From Acidobacteriales bacterium 59-55 (GTDB lineage: Bacteria > Acidobacteriota > Terriglobia > Terriglobales > Acidobacteriaceae), in contig MKSV01000010.1 in assembly GCA_001897435.1 (NCBI GenBank), positions 1 to 64,000 of the forward strand: DNA of 64,000 nt. Reading direction: 5' to 3'. Both the position numbers and the translations under genes were made by a program. Position 1 is the first letter of the stretch; the number at the start of each line of letters is the position of its first letter. This document shows positions 46,157 through 55,600 of this stretch, in pieces. Under the pieces are notes generated by a model. The model was not told where the DNA came from. It saw only the letters and a list, made by a program, of their open reading frames with translations, and searched no databases.

Positions 46157-47287
46157 ATGATGATACGATTTACAACTCTATTTCTGCTAGCAGCCACCTC
46201 CATGGCGATGGCTCAAGCCCCGACACCAGGCTGGCAGCCGGATGTAACCCAGCAACAGACCTATACGCTCCATCGCTCCTCCAGTGCGGATGTCACCGGC
46301 CGCAATGCCGACTTCAAAACCGTTCCCCCGGGCGAGACGGTCACCGTTCTGGACACCGACGGTCCCGGCGTCATCTCCCACATCTGGTTCACTATCAACG
46401 ACCAGGAGCCGTATCACCTCAAGCGCATCGTCCTTCGCATGTATTGGGACGGAGAGGCGACGCCGAGCGTCGAGACTCCCATCGGCGACTTCTTCGGCCT
46501 CGGCCTGGGCACGTACCATAACTGGCAGTCCGAGATGCTCTCCGTCGGAAGCGTCAAGGCGCTCAACAGTTACTTCCCCATGCCCTACCGGCATCACGCC
46601 CGCATTACGGTCACCAACGAAGGAAAGCAGCGGATCGGTAGCCTCTACTACAACATCGACTACCGCACCGAGTCGCATCCCCTTCCTGCAGACACCGTGT
46701 ACTTCCACGCGCAATATCGCCAGGCACAGCCCAACCATGGTTGGACCGACGACTGGACGACCAATGGCACTCCGCTGGTCAACGACAAGGCCAACCTGGA
46801 CGGCAAGGACAACTACGTCTGGCTCGACGCGAAGGGGCACGGGCAGTTCGTAGGCGTTACCATGTCCGTTCTGCAGAATCAGGATATGTGGTGGGGCGAA
46901 GGCGACGACATGTTCTTCATCGATGGAGCCAAGGCGCCATCGATCATCGGCACCGGCTCAGAGGACTACTTCCTGGGAGCATGGGACTTCGGCGGCCAGC
47001 CATTCTCCCATCAACTTTACGGAGCCCCCGTTGTTGGCGAGGAACTGGCAGGCAGCCGATCCAGCGTCTACCGATTCCACTTCGACTCTCCCATCCCCTT
47101 CACCAAATCCATCCGGGCGACCATCGAACACGGCCACGCCAATCACCGTTCCGACAACTTCTATTCCGTCGCCTACTGGTATCAGGCCGAGCCGCATGCG
47201 CCCTTCCCGGCCTTGCCCCCGGTTGACCAGAGAATACCGGCCCTGCAGCCGGTAGGCGGCCCCGGTAACGCCGGTGGATCACACTAA
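46157..47287 (+). CDS. secreted GH172 (DUF2961) glycoside hydrolase, candidate alpha-D-arabinofuranosidase
   Basis: 376 residues. A signal peptide (LFLLAATSMAMAQ) precedes the DUF2961 double jelly-roll. GEGDDMFFIDG contains Glu248 and GTGSEDYF contains Glu269. The 21-residue spacing equals that of the catalytic Glu270 and Glu291 of the bifidobacterial difructose-anhydride enzyme that founded GH172. Known members cleave alpha-D-fructofuranosides or alpha-D-arabinofuranosides. ATG 46157 has AGAGGG 5 bases before it. It ends the operon and is followed by a strong terminator. With the FucI-type isomerase and ribulokinase this supports D-arabinose as product; a fructofuranoside would not need those enzymes. 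Confidence 0.9.
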   Translation: MMIRFTTLFLLAATSMAMAQAPTPGWQPDVTQQQTYTLHRSSSADVTGRNADFKTVPPGETVTVLDTDGPGVISHIWFTINDQEPYHLKRIVLRMYWDGEATPSVETPIGDFFGLGLGTYHNWQSEMLSVGSVKALNSYFPMPYRHHARITVTNEGKQRIGSLYYNIDYRTESHPLPADTVYFHAQYRQAQPNHGWTDDWTTNGTPLVNDKANLDGKDNYVWLDAKGHGQFVGVTMSVLQNQDMWWGEGDDMFFIDGAKAPSIIGTGSEDYFLGAWDFGGQPFSHQLYGAPVVGEELAGSRSSVYRFHFDSPIPFTKSIRATIEHGHANHRSDNFYSVAYWYQAEPHAPFPALPPVDQRIPALQPVGGPGNAGGSH

Positions 47288-47302
47288 AGATAGAGCTACA
47301 CT

Positions 47303-47345
47303 TGAGATGCCTTCTTCGGTTAAATGAATCGAAGAAGGCATCTCA
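47303..47345. terminator. strong terminator hairpin after GH172
   Basis: A perfect 16-bp stem (47303-47318 with 47330-47345) around an 11-base loop, followed by CTTTAAG. It lies 15 bases after the GH172 stop and 23 bases beyond the stop of the convergent minus-strand gene, so it can end both transcripts. Confidence 0.88.
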
Positions 47346-47368
47346 CTTTAAGTAACTCCTGACAGTGG

Positions 47369-49699
47369 CTATGGCCGCGCGATGTAACCATCCCTGGCTA
47401 ACGTAGCTCCATCGACTACGCTGGAGTGGCTGCCATTCCAGTTGATTTGATATTTGGCGTCAGTATCTATCCCTGAAAATCGGATCTTCACTGGGCGCGA
47501 AGCCGGAAATGTCTCCAACTCAAATGAGATAGAGTGCCCAGCCACTGTTACATGACGCAGTGAGCAGGCATTGAATCCAGCTCCCTGTTTCTTTTGAAGA
47601 TTAATAAACGCATCTCCGAGCGTAGGAGACATGATTTCAACCGATGTCATGGCGCTGCCCGGTCCCCAGTGAAATCCAGTCAGCGAGCCTGGCTCGTCGA
47701 GGTGGCCGGTGTGAGCCCAGTTCTCCCACGGCGCGACTGCGAAGGTAGAACGGGCCGCTGCCACAGCGCGCTCCAGATACTCCTGTTTCCCTGTTGCTTT
47801 GTAGTAGTCCCATAGCAATACCGCGGCGTATCCCTGGCGAGCGTCGCTCCATTCCGCATCGGTATTTTGTGTGGTAAATCCGCCGACCAGCTTCGGCGAA
47901 AATGACGGATTGTTCCATACCTGCTGCGTTAGCAGGAGATAATCCAGGACCTGCGTGCCTTGTTCAAGATACTTATGATTCTTAGTCACCTCATACAGTT
48001 TGAGATAGGCCTTTGCCGCCTGGATAGTAGCTAGATTGTTCTGTGGATACTGCGCGGTCCACTTATCGTAAAAATCGAAGGGCTTCCGCGCACAGGATAG
48101 GAAAGTCTCGAAATCGAACCAGCGCTGTCGAGGCTCGACCTCCTTCGCAATAAAGTCCATCGCTCGCTCCGCTGCGTTGAGGTAGGTGCGGTCTCCAGTC
48201 GCTTCGCTGAGTGAGGCAAGCAGCAGAGCCGATGCTGCCGTCTCCGCATTGAAGTCGCGGAACTCGCTTCTGGGCTTCAGGTCTTTGTCGTACCAGGAAG
48301 GAATCACGCCGCTGGCGAGTTGCTGCTTCACCAGGAAATCGCCATACGGGCGCACAAATGCGAGGATCTCGTCTTTTCTTCCCGGAGTGAGATTTCTTCC
48401 CCACTCCAGCATCCAGTATGCGGTCCACGACATGCAGAAGGCGTGATAATCATTGGAGAACCCGGCCCATCCATCGTCCGGAATCCACCGCTTATCGTTC
48501 AGAAGATAGATGGTCGAGAAAGCTCCATGATTTCGAGGGCTTTTCAACGCGAGATTCAAAATGCTTTCAGCTTTATCTTCGATAGCTTTGTTGCGTGTGC
48601 CTTGACCATAGAGATACCAGCCATAGGCGCTTCGCAAAGTTTGAAACCATGCATTGAACCAGGCATCGGGAGCCGGCTCATTCCACTTTCCCTCCGGATT
48701 TCTATTGCTGACGAGCGTGCCGCACCGCTGCTTGCCGCAATCGAATCCGCGATACACCTCATTCGCATAGCGCACCCAGGTATCCGCTCGCCAATCGTCA
48801 AAGGTCACCAGATCAGGTCGCGTAACGTTCTGCTGCAGATCGTTCGACCGTAGAAGTTCTTTGTGGCCCTCATCGGCCCAGAGGCGGCGCACCACCCTGC
48901 GATAGCCAAGCTTGCTGGGCTGTGCAGATGCCACGATCGAGTATCGATATTCGATCGTGCCGGCTAGCGCGGTCGGGCCATTCTCCGGAGATCGTCGAAA
49001 ATAACTGTGTCCGTATGGCTGCGAAGCCATGGCGCCGTAGGAGAGCCAGGGAAGCTTATCCGATGTCACATCGAGGTCGAGGGCAAGCGACTCTCTGCGC
49101 CTGTCGCTCAACTCCGGCATCAGCGCGGTAAAAGCCTCTCCTTGTTGAAGCATAACGACCGGAGATTTAAATGCCCACTCCGGAATAACGTCATCTGCTT
49201 CGTTTTTGATGTTCTGGCTCCAAACGAAATCGACAGGCCCAGAGGAGAGCGTGTCGGATGCGCGTCTTCCCGGAACGAAGTCGTAGCGGTCTTCGACGGA
49301 ACCGATCTTAATCCCGTCCTTGGGCACGAACCTCATCTCTACCGACAGGACGTCCGCTTCCGAGGTGAGAAGTATCCGCTCTTCAAACTTGCCAACCGAA
49401 CAATCTCCATGCAGGGACAATCCCTCCGGTATGCGAGATACCTTGTTGATCGAACACGAGTGGACTATGTTCGGAGCGCCGGATGCGATGACTCGCGTCG
49501 CCGAAGCAGCCGATGAAAGAACTGGAATCCAGCGGTCCTCTTCTTTAATCGAGACGACCTCGCTGGCTGCCGAGCTTCCGCTATTCACATCGATCCGTAT
49601 AGCGCCATTGGCTGCCTCCAACCGTGTCGTAGCACACAGTCGAAAGGTCGAAAAAGCCAGCGAGAGCAGGATGAAAGCGGTTCGCAGGTTGGGCTGCAT
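47369..49699 (-). CDS. secreted alpha-toroid enzyme of unassigned family, probably polysaccharide-active
   Basis: 776 residues, family not recognised with confidence. A signal peptide (FILLSLAFSTFRLCATT) is followed by a beta-sandwich (about 25-260) and a C-terminal helical region (about 300-700) with repeated WFNAWFQTLRSAYGWYLYGQG-type helix pairs, resembling an alpha/alpha toroid. Acidic and aromatic residues are frequent (FSNDYHAFCMSWTAYW; DFNAETAASALLLAS). Such folds belong to glycoside hydrolases, lyases and epimerases. GGAGG lies 8 bases before the ATG. A TTTAAA-CA-TTTAAA element at 49765-49778 matches those of the LacI-controlled operon, so it may act on the same glycan as GH172. Confidence 0.82.
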   Translation of the reverse strand: MQPNLRTAFILLSLAFSTFRLCATTRLEAANGAIRIDVNSGSSAASEVVSIKEEDRWIPVLSSAASATRVIASGAPNIVHSCSINKVSRIPEGLSLHGDCSVGKFEERILLTSEADVLSVEMRFVPKDGIKIGSVEDRYDFVPGRRASDTLSSGPVDFVWSQNIKNEADDVIPEWAFKSPVVMLQQGEAFTALMPELSDRRRESLALDLDVTSDKLPWLSYGAMASQPYGHSYFRRSPENGPTALAGTIEYRYSIVASAQPSKLGYRRVVRRLWADEGHKELLRSNDLQQNVTRPDLVTFDDWRADTWVRYANEVYRGFDCGKQRCGTLVSNRNPEGKWNEPAPDAWFNAWFQTLRSAYGWYLYGQGTRNKAIEDKAESILNLALKSPRNHGAFSTIYLLNDKRWIPDDGWAGFSNDYHAFCMSWTAYWMLEWGRNLTPGRKDEILAFVRPYGDFLVKQQLASGVIPSWYDKDLKPRSEFRDFNAETAASALLLASLSEATGDRTYLNAAERAMDFIAKEVEPRQRWFDFETFLSCARKPFDFYDKWTAQYPQNNLATIQAAKAYLKLYEVTKNHKYLEQGTQVLDYLLLTQQVWNNPSFSPKLVGGFTTQNTDAEWSDARQGYAAVLLWDYYKATGKQEYLERAVAAARSTFAVAPWENWAHTGHLDEPGSLTGFHWGPGSAMTSVEIMSPTLGDAFINLQKKQGAGFNACSLRHVTVAGHSISFELETFPASRPVKIRFSGIDTDAKYQINWNGSHSSVVDGATLARDGYIARP

Positions 49700-49764
49700 T
49701 GGTGAATCCCTCCGGAAATGAGTTGCTGCTTGGGGCTGCCTGGAAGTCTTCGGAGAACCCCATA

Positions 49765-49778
49765 TTTAAACATTTAAA
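49765..49778 (-). promoter_or_regulatory. candidate LacI operator, copy 3
   Basis: On the minus strand it reads TTTAAATGTTTAAA, one base different from the element before the TonB receptor at 36250. It lies 65 bases before the start of the secreted toroid enzyme. It is about 13 kb from the LacI gene but belongs to the next transcription unit after GH172. Confidence 0.55.
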
Positions 49779-49967
49779 TCCAGATTGAAGCATTGCCAGA
49801 TTTGCTCCGTGTAGACGCAGGGAAAGAGATCGCTATTCGCGGAGTATATACGATCAGTGTCCCTTGTTTAGAGGAGATGGTCTATAGCTCAAATGAGCTA
49901 CCCGCCTAGTCATCCACCGTAATAATTCTGCGCTGCATTATGTCTCCGGCCCCGATATCCCGGGTGA

Positions 49968-50246
49968 CTACTCTGGAGATATGAGAAGAGCTTCAGCAAG
50001 CCAACGCTCCTCGGCGGCTACGCCCCGATTGCCGATACAGGCGTATGGAATCAACAGTACCAATGTGGCTACGAGGCGATCCTGATGCTCCCTGATGGTG
50101 CCGATGCAAGTCCCATTGGGCGCATCCGCATCATGATTCCCGAAGACGTCTATCGCGACGGTCAGAACCGTGCATTTGTAGACAGCTACATGAATGGGAA
50201 CGCGCACAGTTTCTTCAACGCGCTTGCGGGGATATGGAATCGATGA
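49968..50246 (+). pseudogene. possible remnant of an unidentified gene, without a start codon
   Basis: An open frame of 92 codons between two stops. It has no ATG in its first 39 codons, but its composition is protein-like (LLGGYAPIADTGVW, YEAILMLPDGADASPIGRIR, FVDSYMNGNAHSFFNALAG). Just upstream, in another frame, LHYVSGPDIPGDYSGD also looks coding and would join it by a frameshift near 49980. This suggests a decayed gene between two intact glycan genes. I do not recognise the family. It could still be chance. Confidence 0.3.
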
Positions 50247-50375
50247 AACACCTTCTTCGACCGCTTCCGTCGGTCAGGTTGGAAAGATCTGTGTCACGCT
50301 CACCCGCGGTGTTTTATCTAACCAGCGCATGATCGAGATTAAGGTAGGTAATACGATCCGTGTGATATGCATCTT

Positions 50376-52598
50376 TTAGGATCGGTGGATCATGACTGGC
50401 CGCCGAGACTGCATCTGCACCGTAACTCGACGCCCATCGAGATGAAATTTCACTGGCTCTGTATGGTCGGTGAACAGGGCTTTCGCAGTTACGCTCCGCG
50501 CATCCCACCCTGCGGGGAGAGTCGCTGTGAGCGGGCCATCCACAATGGAATACATTGCAATTCGATCCCTGCCAAGCGGGCAGAATGTTGAGTTGTCCCG
50601 CGCTACCTCCGCGCCGTCCAGCGTGACACTGTAGCTCTTTTTTCCCCAATCAATCGCGACTTGATTGCCCGAACCTTCAAGAATTGTTGTCGTCTGATCC
50701 TGCGCTCGCTCAAAACCCTCAATGTTCAACAGGTGCAGGCGAAACCACGGCACCATTGCCAGATAAAACGAATCGAGCATATTTTCAATGGGCACGTCGC
50801 CGTTGTAGATACTATGTTGCGCCTCTCCATAGAACATCATCAGAAGAAGCGGTAGCGTAGCGTGATTGCCGGCACGCCCCCAAACCGCACTCTTGCGATA
50901 GATCAGAGCAAGCATCGGCACCGGCTTGCCGCCGAACGGGCAGGGGGAAGGTCCTCCCGCGTACCAGCACATGCTTATCTTTCCTATATATGGATAGCGC
51001 AATCCTTCCGAGGTCACGTCCACGCCATGATTTTTGAACTCGTCCAGTATGCGATAACGTCCTGCGCGCAGGTTGCGGATGCCACTGGCCGGATGCTTTA
51101 GATCCCAGTCATTCCGGATAGCAAAGTAAGAGAGCACATCGACGTGAATGGTTCCGGGGAGTTTATACCGCTCGCAGGTGTAGCGTACGCGCTCCGGTCC
51201 CGGGCCTTCCATATACTTCGCCAGTCCCTGAATATAGGAAGCCTCGCCGGTCCAGGCGCGGCTCTTCCAGAGATCGCCGTCAGGCTTTCTTGCGATCATC
51301 TCTTCATTCCAAGCGGGACTGCTGCGATAGGCATCGTCATAGTTGTCTGAGAGACTTACGGTGGCATTCAGCGGCTTGCTCTGTTCCATCAACCGCATCA
51401 TGCCATCATATCCGCCGATACGTTCGTCGACGACGTTCACTGCCGGATACCCAGTATCTTTCCCTCTGAATTGCCAGCCCCAAAGGTGAACGAGTTGAGG
51501 GGAGCCGTCTGTCAGCGCATGGATAGCCCGGATCATCTCCTCGCAATGCTCGAAGGTGGCAGATGGCTGCGGGAACGTCGGTTCATCTGTTCGGATTCCA
51601 TAGATGAACTTGTCATCGTAAAAGTGATTTGGAATTTCGGGCATTCGGGCGCGAACAAACTTTGCGCCATCGATCCAGTTGAGCGCACCGGCACCGGCAT
51701 CAGGCTCGAGGAAATCTAACCGGCAGGCAGATTTCTGCTCTACGATCAGATTTGGAGTGAGCTTATTGCCACAGCTTCGTGGGGCGCCGCGGCCAAGGTT
51801 CATGTTATAGCATCCACCTCCGTCGACCCGGAACGCCTTCGTCGTTCCGAGATTTGCCCACCGATTCGGAGCCTCGCCTGTAACTGATAACAGTGTCCCG
51901 TCCATGAACGCTGTAGTCTCCTGCACGCAGATTGCGCCGGAATGGCCCGCCATGATGACTGGGAGAATGCCATTGATCTCTCCCCAAAAGGAGTTCAATC
52001 CTAGCTGTCCAGTTTTGGCCTCCCGCAGTGCCACCACATCGCCGCCCGAATCTCCGTGGGCTAACCAGGCGTCCGCATCGCTCTCGCCGACGCTAACCAG
52101 CGAAGGCATGCTCAGAGAAATTAACTCAAATCCGTCGCGCTCTCGAACCTTTTCCAACGTCACTCGAACACAGCGATTCTCAATCGTGTAGCGCAGCGTG
52201 AAATCGACCGCAGCGGTATTCGACGCATACATCGCCGTAAAGTCGAAGTCGGCGCCGTGCTTTGAGATGTTGCTCGATTTTGGTTTGGTCGAGACTTGAG
52301 CGAATCCCCATGGCTCACGCCGACACAAGCGTACCTTGAGCGCGGCGCCAAGAGCTTCTCCCTTGAAACGCACGCCGGACTTCAATAGCCGATATTCAAA
52401 AGGCAGTCCATCCGCCGTGTCGAAAATTACCTCAAGGGAAGGTGACCGCAACGTTGCCGTCCGTGCAGGTGCACTTCTTGTTTCAGGCTGCTCGGCAAGT
52501 AACGGTGGAAAAAGATCAGTAGCGCCTGCTACTACAAGTCCCGATGTCCCCAGCTTGAGAAACGCTCGTCGATTGAGTCTCTCCAGATTGTCTTGCAT
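50376..52598 (-). CDS. Tat-exported GH101-like TIM-barrel glycoside hydrolase
   Basis: 740 residues. The Tat signal LNRRAFLKLGTSG is followed by a beta-sandwich (about 45-310), a TIM-barrel region (about 320-620) and a small C-terminal beta-domain. HVDVLSYFAI carries Asp487 and DVTSEGLRYP carries Glu531, which fit a retaining nucleophile and acid/base pair as in GH101 endo-alpha-N-acetylgalactosaminidases and related families. The spacing (44 residues) is larger than in the best-known GH101 enzyme, so a sister family is possible. GAGGGG lies 6 bases before ATG 52598. It follows the TonB receptor gene on the same strand by 74 bases and is probably co-transcribed with it. Confidence 0.75.
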   Translation of the reverse strand: MQDNLERLNRRAFLKLGTSGLVVAGATDLFPPLLAEQPETRSAPARTATLRSPSLEVIFDTADGLPFEYRLLKSGVRFKGEALGAALKVRLCRREPWGFAQVSTKPKSSNISKHGADFDFTAMYASNTAAVDFTLRYTIENRCVRVTLEKVRERDGFELISLSMPSLVSVGESDADAWLAHGDSGGDVVALREAKTGQLGLNSFWGEINGILPVIMAGHSGAICVQETTAFMDGTLLSVTGEAPNRWANLGTTKAFRVDGGGCYNMNLGRGAPRSCGNKLTPNLIVEQKSACRLDFLEPDAGAGALNWIDGAKFVRARMPEIPNHFYDDKFIYGIRTDEPTFPQPSATFEHCEEMIRAIHALTDGSPQLVHLWGWQFRGKDTGYPAVNVVDERIGGYDGMMRLMEQSKPLNATVSLSDNYDDAYRSSPAWNEEMIARKPDGDLWKSRAWTGEASYIQGLAKYMEGPGPERVRYTCERYKLPGTIHVDVLSYFAIRNDWDLKHPASGIRNLRAGRYRILDEFKNHGVDVTSEGLRYPYIGKISMCWYAGGPSPCPFGGKPVPMLALIYRKSAVWGRAGNHATLPLLLMMFYGEAQHSIYNGDVPIENMLDSFYLAMVPWFRLHLLNIEGFERAQDQTTTILEGSGNQVAIDWGKKSYSVTLDGAEVARDNSTFCPLGRDRIAMYSIVDGPLTATLPAGWDARSVTAKALFTDHTEPVKFHLDGRRVTVQMQSRRPVMIHRS

Positions 52599-52672
52599 CT
52601 ATAACCCCTCATGATTATTCCCTCTTTAGGACCATAAAGTCTCCCAGAACCATAGAAGTAACGTAACCGCTC

Positions 52673-55600
52673 CTAGAAGATAATCTTTGCTCCAAACTGT
52701 AATTGCCGCGGCGAGTTACCCTGGCTTGTCGCTAATCCAGCCGAAGAGGTGCCGATGGTCGTGCCGGGATTGCCTGGGATCACTACGTTATAGGTATTGA
52801 ACGACTCGGCGCGGAGTTCAAGACGTACGTCCTCATAGAGCGACGTCTCCTTTACCAGCGAAAAGTCCAGGTTATTGTAGCCAGATACACGGAATGGCAT
52901 CTTGCCCATGTTTCCGTACGACCCCACAGGAACTGCGAATGCAGATGGATTGATCACGCAGTAGCCCTTTGTCCCACGCTGCCCAACCGGGGTAGAACCG
53001 CAACTCCCTTGTAGAGGATTGCCGACCACATTTGGCCTGGAGTAGTTTGCGACGGAGCCGTTATTGCCGGAGATGAATGCCGGATCGCCGCCTACATTGA
53101 GGTTGAAGGGTTGGCCAGAGCGCTTCTGGAAAAGGTAGTTAGCCTTCCATCCACCAAGAACATAAGAAGCAAATCCTGTCTGGAGCCACTTCTGTCCCTT
53201 TCCAAAGGGAAACGAGTAGACCGTGCTCCACGAGAAGTAATGTTTGATGTCGTAGGAGGAAACTCCGTAGGCATTGCGCGGGTCGAAGAAGTCTTGCACG
53301 ACTGATCCTCCACCGGTTCCATTCTCGGCTTCAAACCAGCCACTGCTGTTGTCCAGCGACTTCGACCATGTATAGGACACGATTGAATTCAGAGAGTTCG
53401 AGAACCGTTTCTGAAGATTCACAAGCAATGCATTGTAATTCGCATATCCTGTGTCAATCGAATAGTGCCAGTTCGGCGCCATCCACGGGATGTACTTCAA
53501 CTGATCGACCTGTGCAGTCGTTGTAGTTGCCGGATTGGACGCATGCTGCGCAGCATTGGCGAAGCCTGTGTAGTTCAACCGTGTACTCTTCGACGCGGCG
53601 TAGCCGAGCGAAAAGGTCGTCGTCGGAGCCAGTTGCTGCTGTACCTGCAGATTCCATTCGACGGACCGCTGGTCCTTGTAGTTGGGCTGCGAGGTGTAGC
53701 TGCCGCTGGTTAACCACGGGCTCTGCGCGACCACAGGGTTCGGGAAATTTCCTTCGAGATTGGTGATTAGCGTTAAAGGATTCTGCGGGCTTCCGGGCCA
53801 GAATCCTCCTTGCTGGAAGTTGGTCTGCTGGTTTGAAATGCCGGTTGTCCACGGCCAGGTTGGCCCCTCAATATTGTTTTGTACCCATTGACTGCGAGCG
53901 GTGATAGTGTCGTAAAAGATGCCGGCGCCGCCGTTGATCACTGTCTTGTCGCCCCACGAATAGGCAAAGCCGAACCGGGGTCCGATATTGTCTCCGATGG
54001 CAGGCCCGGCCTGCTGTTGATCGTGGGCAAACTTAATGTGGTCGTTGTAGGGAACGGATTCAATTCCTCCGGGGATGCAGGGATTCACAAACGTTGTTGT
54101 GCATGCCGCCACGGTCGACGCAGAGATCGTATACGTCTGGTTCGGTAGATCCAGGCTATTGGCGAGGCGGTTATTCAACATGCCAATTTGCGGAATGTAC
54201 TCATATCGAACCCCGAAGTTCAGCGTTAGATTTGGCTTTACTTTCCATGAATCTTGGATATAGCCGGCCCAGAGCTGTAGATTGAAGAAGACCTCTGCGT
54301 TCTTCGGGGTCGATGCGGTGAAAGTTGCCGGTGCCGCGAGAAGAGCTGACGCCAGCGAATTTCCGGTGTTGGACTGATTGATGTTACTCGTTACTGCGTC
54401 GCTAAAGGTAAATTGCTGAGACAGATTTCGCTGGAGCCGATTCTGGTAGATATAATCCAGACCGCCTTTCAGGGTATGGCCGCCGTGGATCCAGGAGACG
54501 CTGCCGCCTCCGTTCACCACGGGATTGCCGCGCTGAGAGTCTCCGGAGCTGCCGGCGTTTCTGTTGTTGTAAGGTGCTCCTAGATTGATGTACATGCCGC
54601 CATACTGAGAGACATTCTGAAATCCTGCCGCAGTAGCCCCGTCGGCCCCGATACTCGATACGGTCGAATTGAAGACGTAGGGCTTCAGCATCGCTCCGCC
54701 GCGGACATCAACCAACAGGTTTTGCGTGAACAGATGCGTCAAGCCGCCACCGAAGTTATACGCATGATAGTTCGAGATGTTGGACGAGATGGTTCCTGCG
54801 ACGGGCTGAGAGTCATACACCCACATCTGACTAATACGACCAAAGCCAAAGGTCTTGTCTGACAGATGAAAATCGAGTCGAGCCTGATAGGAGTTGTTAT
54901 TGTCTATCTGCGGACGGTTCTCGACGAAGTTGTAGCCTGACGCTATGGTTCCCGGGGAATTGGGCGTGGAGTAATACGTCTTCAAATAAGTGAGCATCGT
55001 TGCGTTCAGCATGGATGCAGGGATTTTGAGGCACGGGGTGCCTGGTGCCTGCTGGTTGTTCGGGGCCGAAAGCGGGTTGCCATTGGCATCGCATTGGAAC
55101 TGTTGCACGGTGCATTTCCCTCCAACGCAACTCGTCGAATAGGGATTGTAGAATTTGTGCTGATAGAAGGAAGTCGCGGCATTGGAAAAGTCGCCCGACA
55201 TCTCCTCCGCTGTCGGGACAAGAGTCGTTGTCAACGTGGGTTTTGAGTAGCGCCACCCTTCATAGGCGCCTTCGAAGAAGACGCGGTCCTTAATGATGGG
55301 GCCGCCAAGAGACGCGCCAAACTGGTTCTGCGTATAGTGTCCTGGCTTTGCCGGCGTGGTGTTCGGCGTGCCAGGAGCGCATCGCCCCGTTGAGCAGAAA
55401 TCCGAGAAACTGTTGCGCGCGTCGAATGCATTGTTGCGAATGAACTCCCACGCTGAACCGTGAAACCTGTTTGTCCCTGACTTGGATAGCATGTTCACGA
55501 TACCGCCGGTCACGATGCCGTATTCTGCACTGTCGATATGCGATTGCACTTTGAACTCGCTCATCGCATCAATGATCGGTAGAAAGCCATAGATCGCTCC

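Larger units (their letters stand above)
49700..50375. other. intergenic region with LacI box and possible gene remnant
   Basis: These 676 bases contain the operator-like element at 49765-49778 near the left end and a plausible coding remnant on the plus strand at 49968-50246 (both listed separately). I see nothing else that can be supported. Confidence 0.5.
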
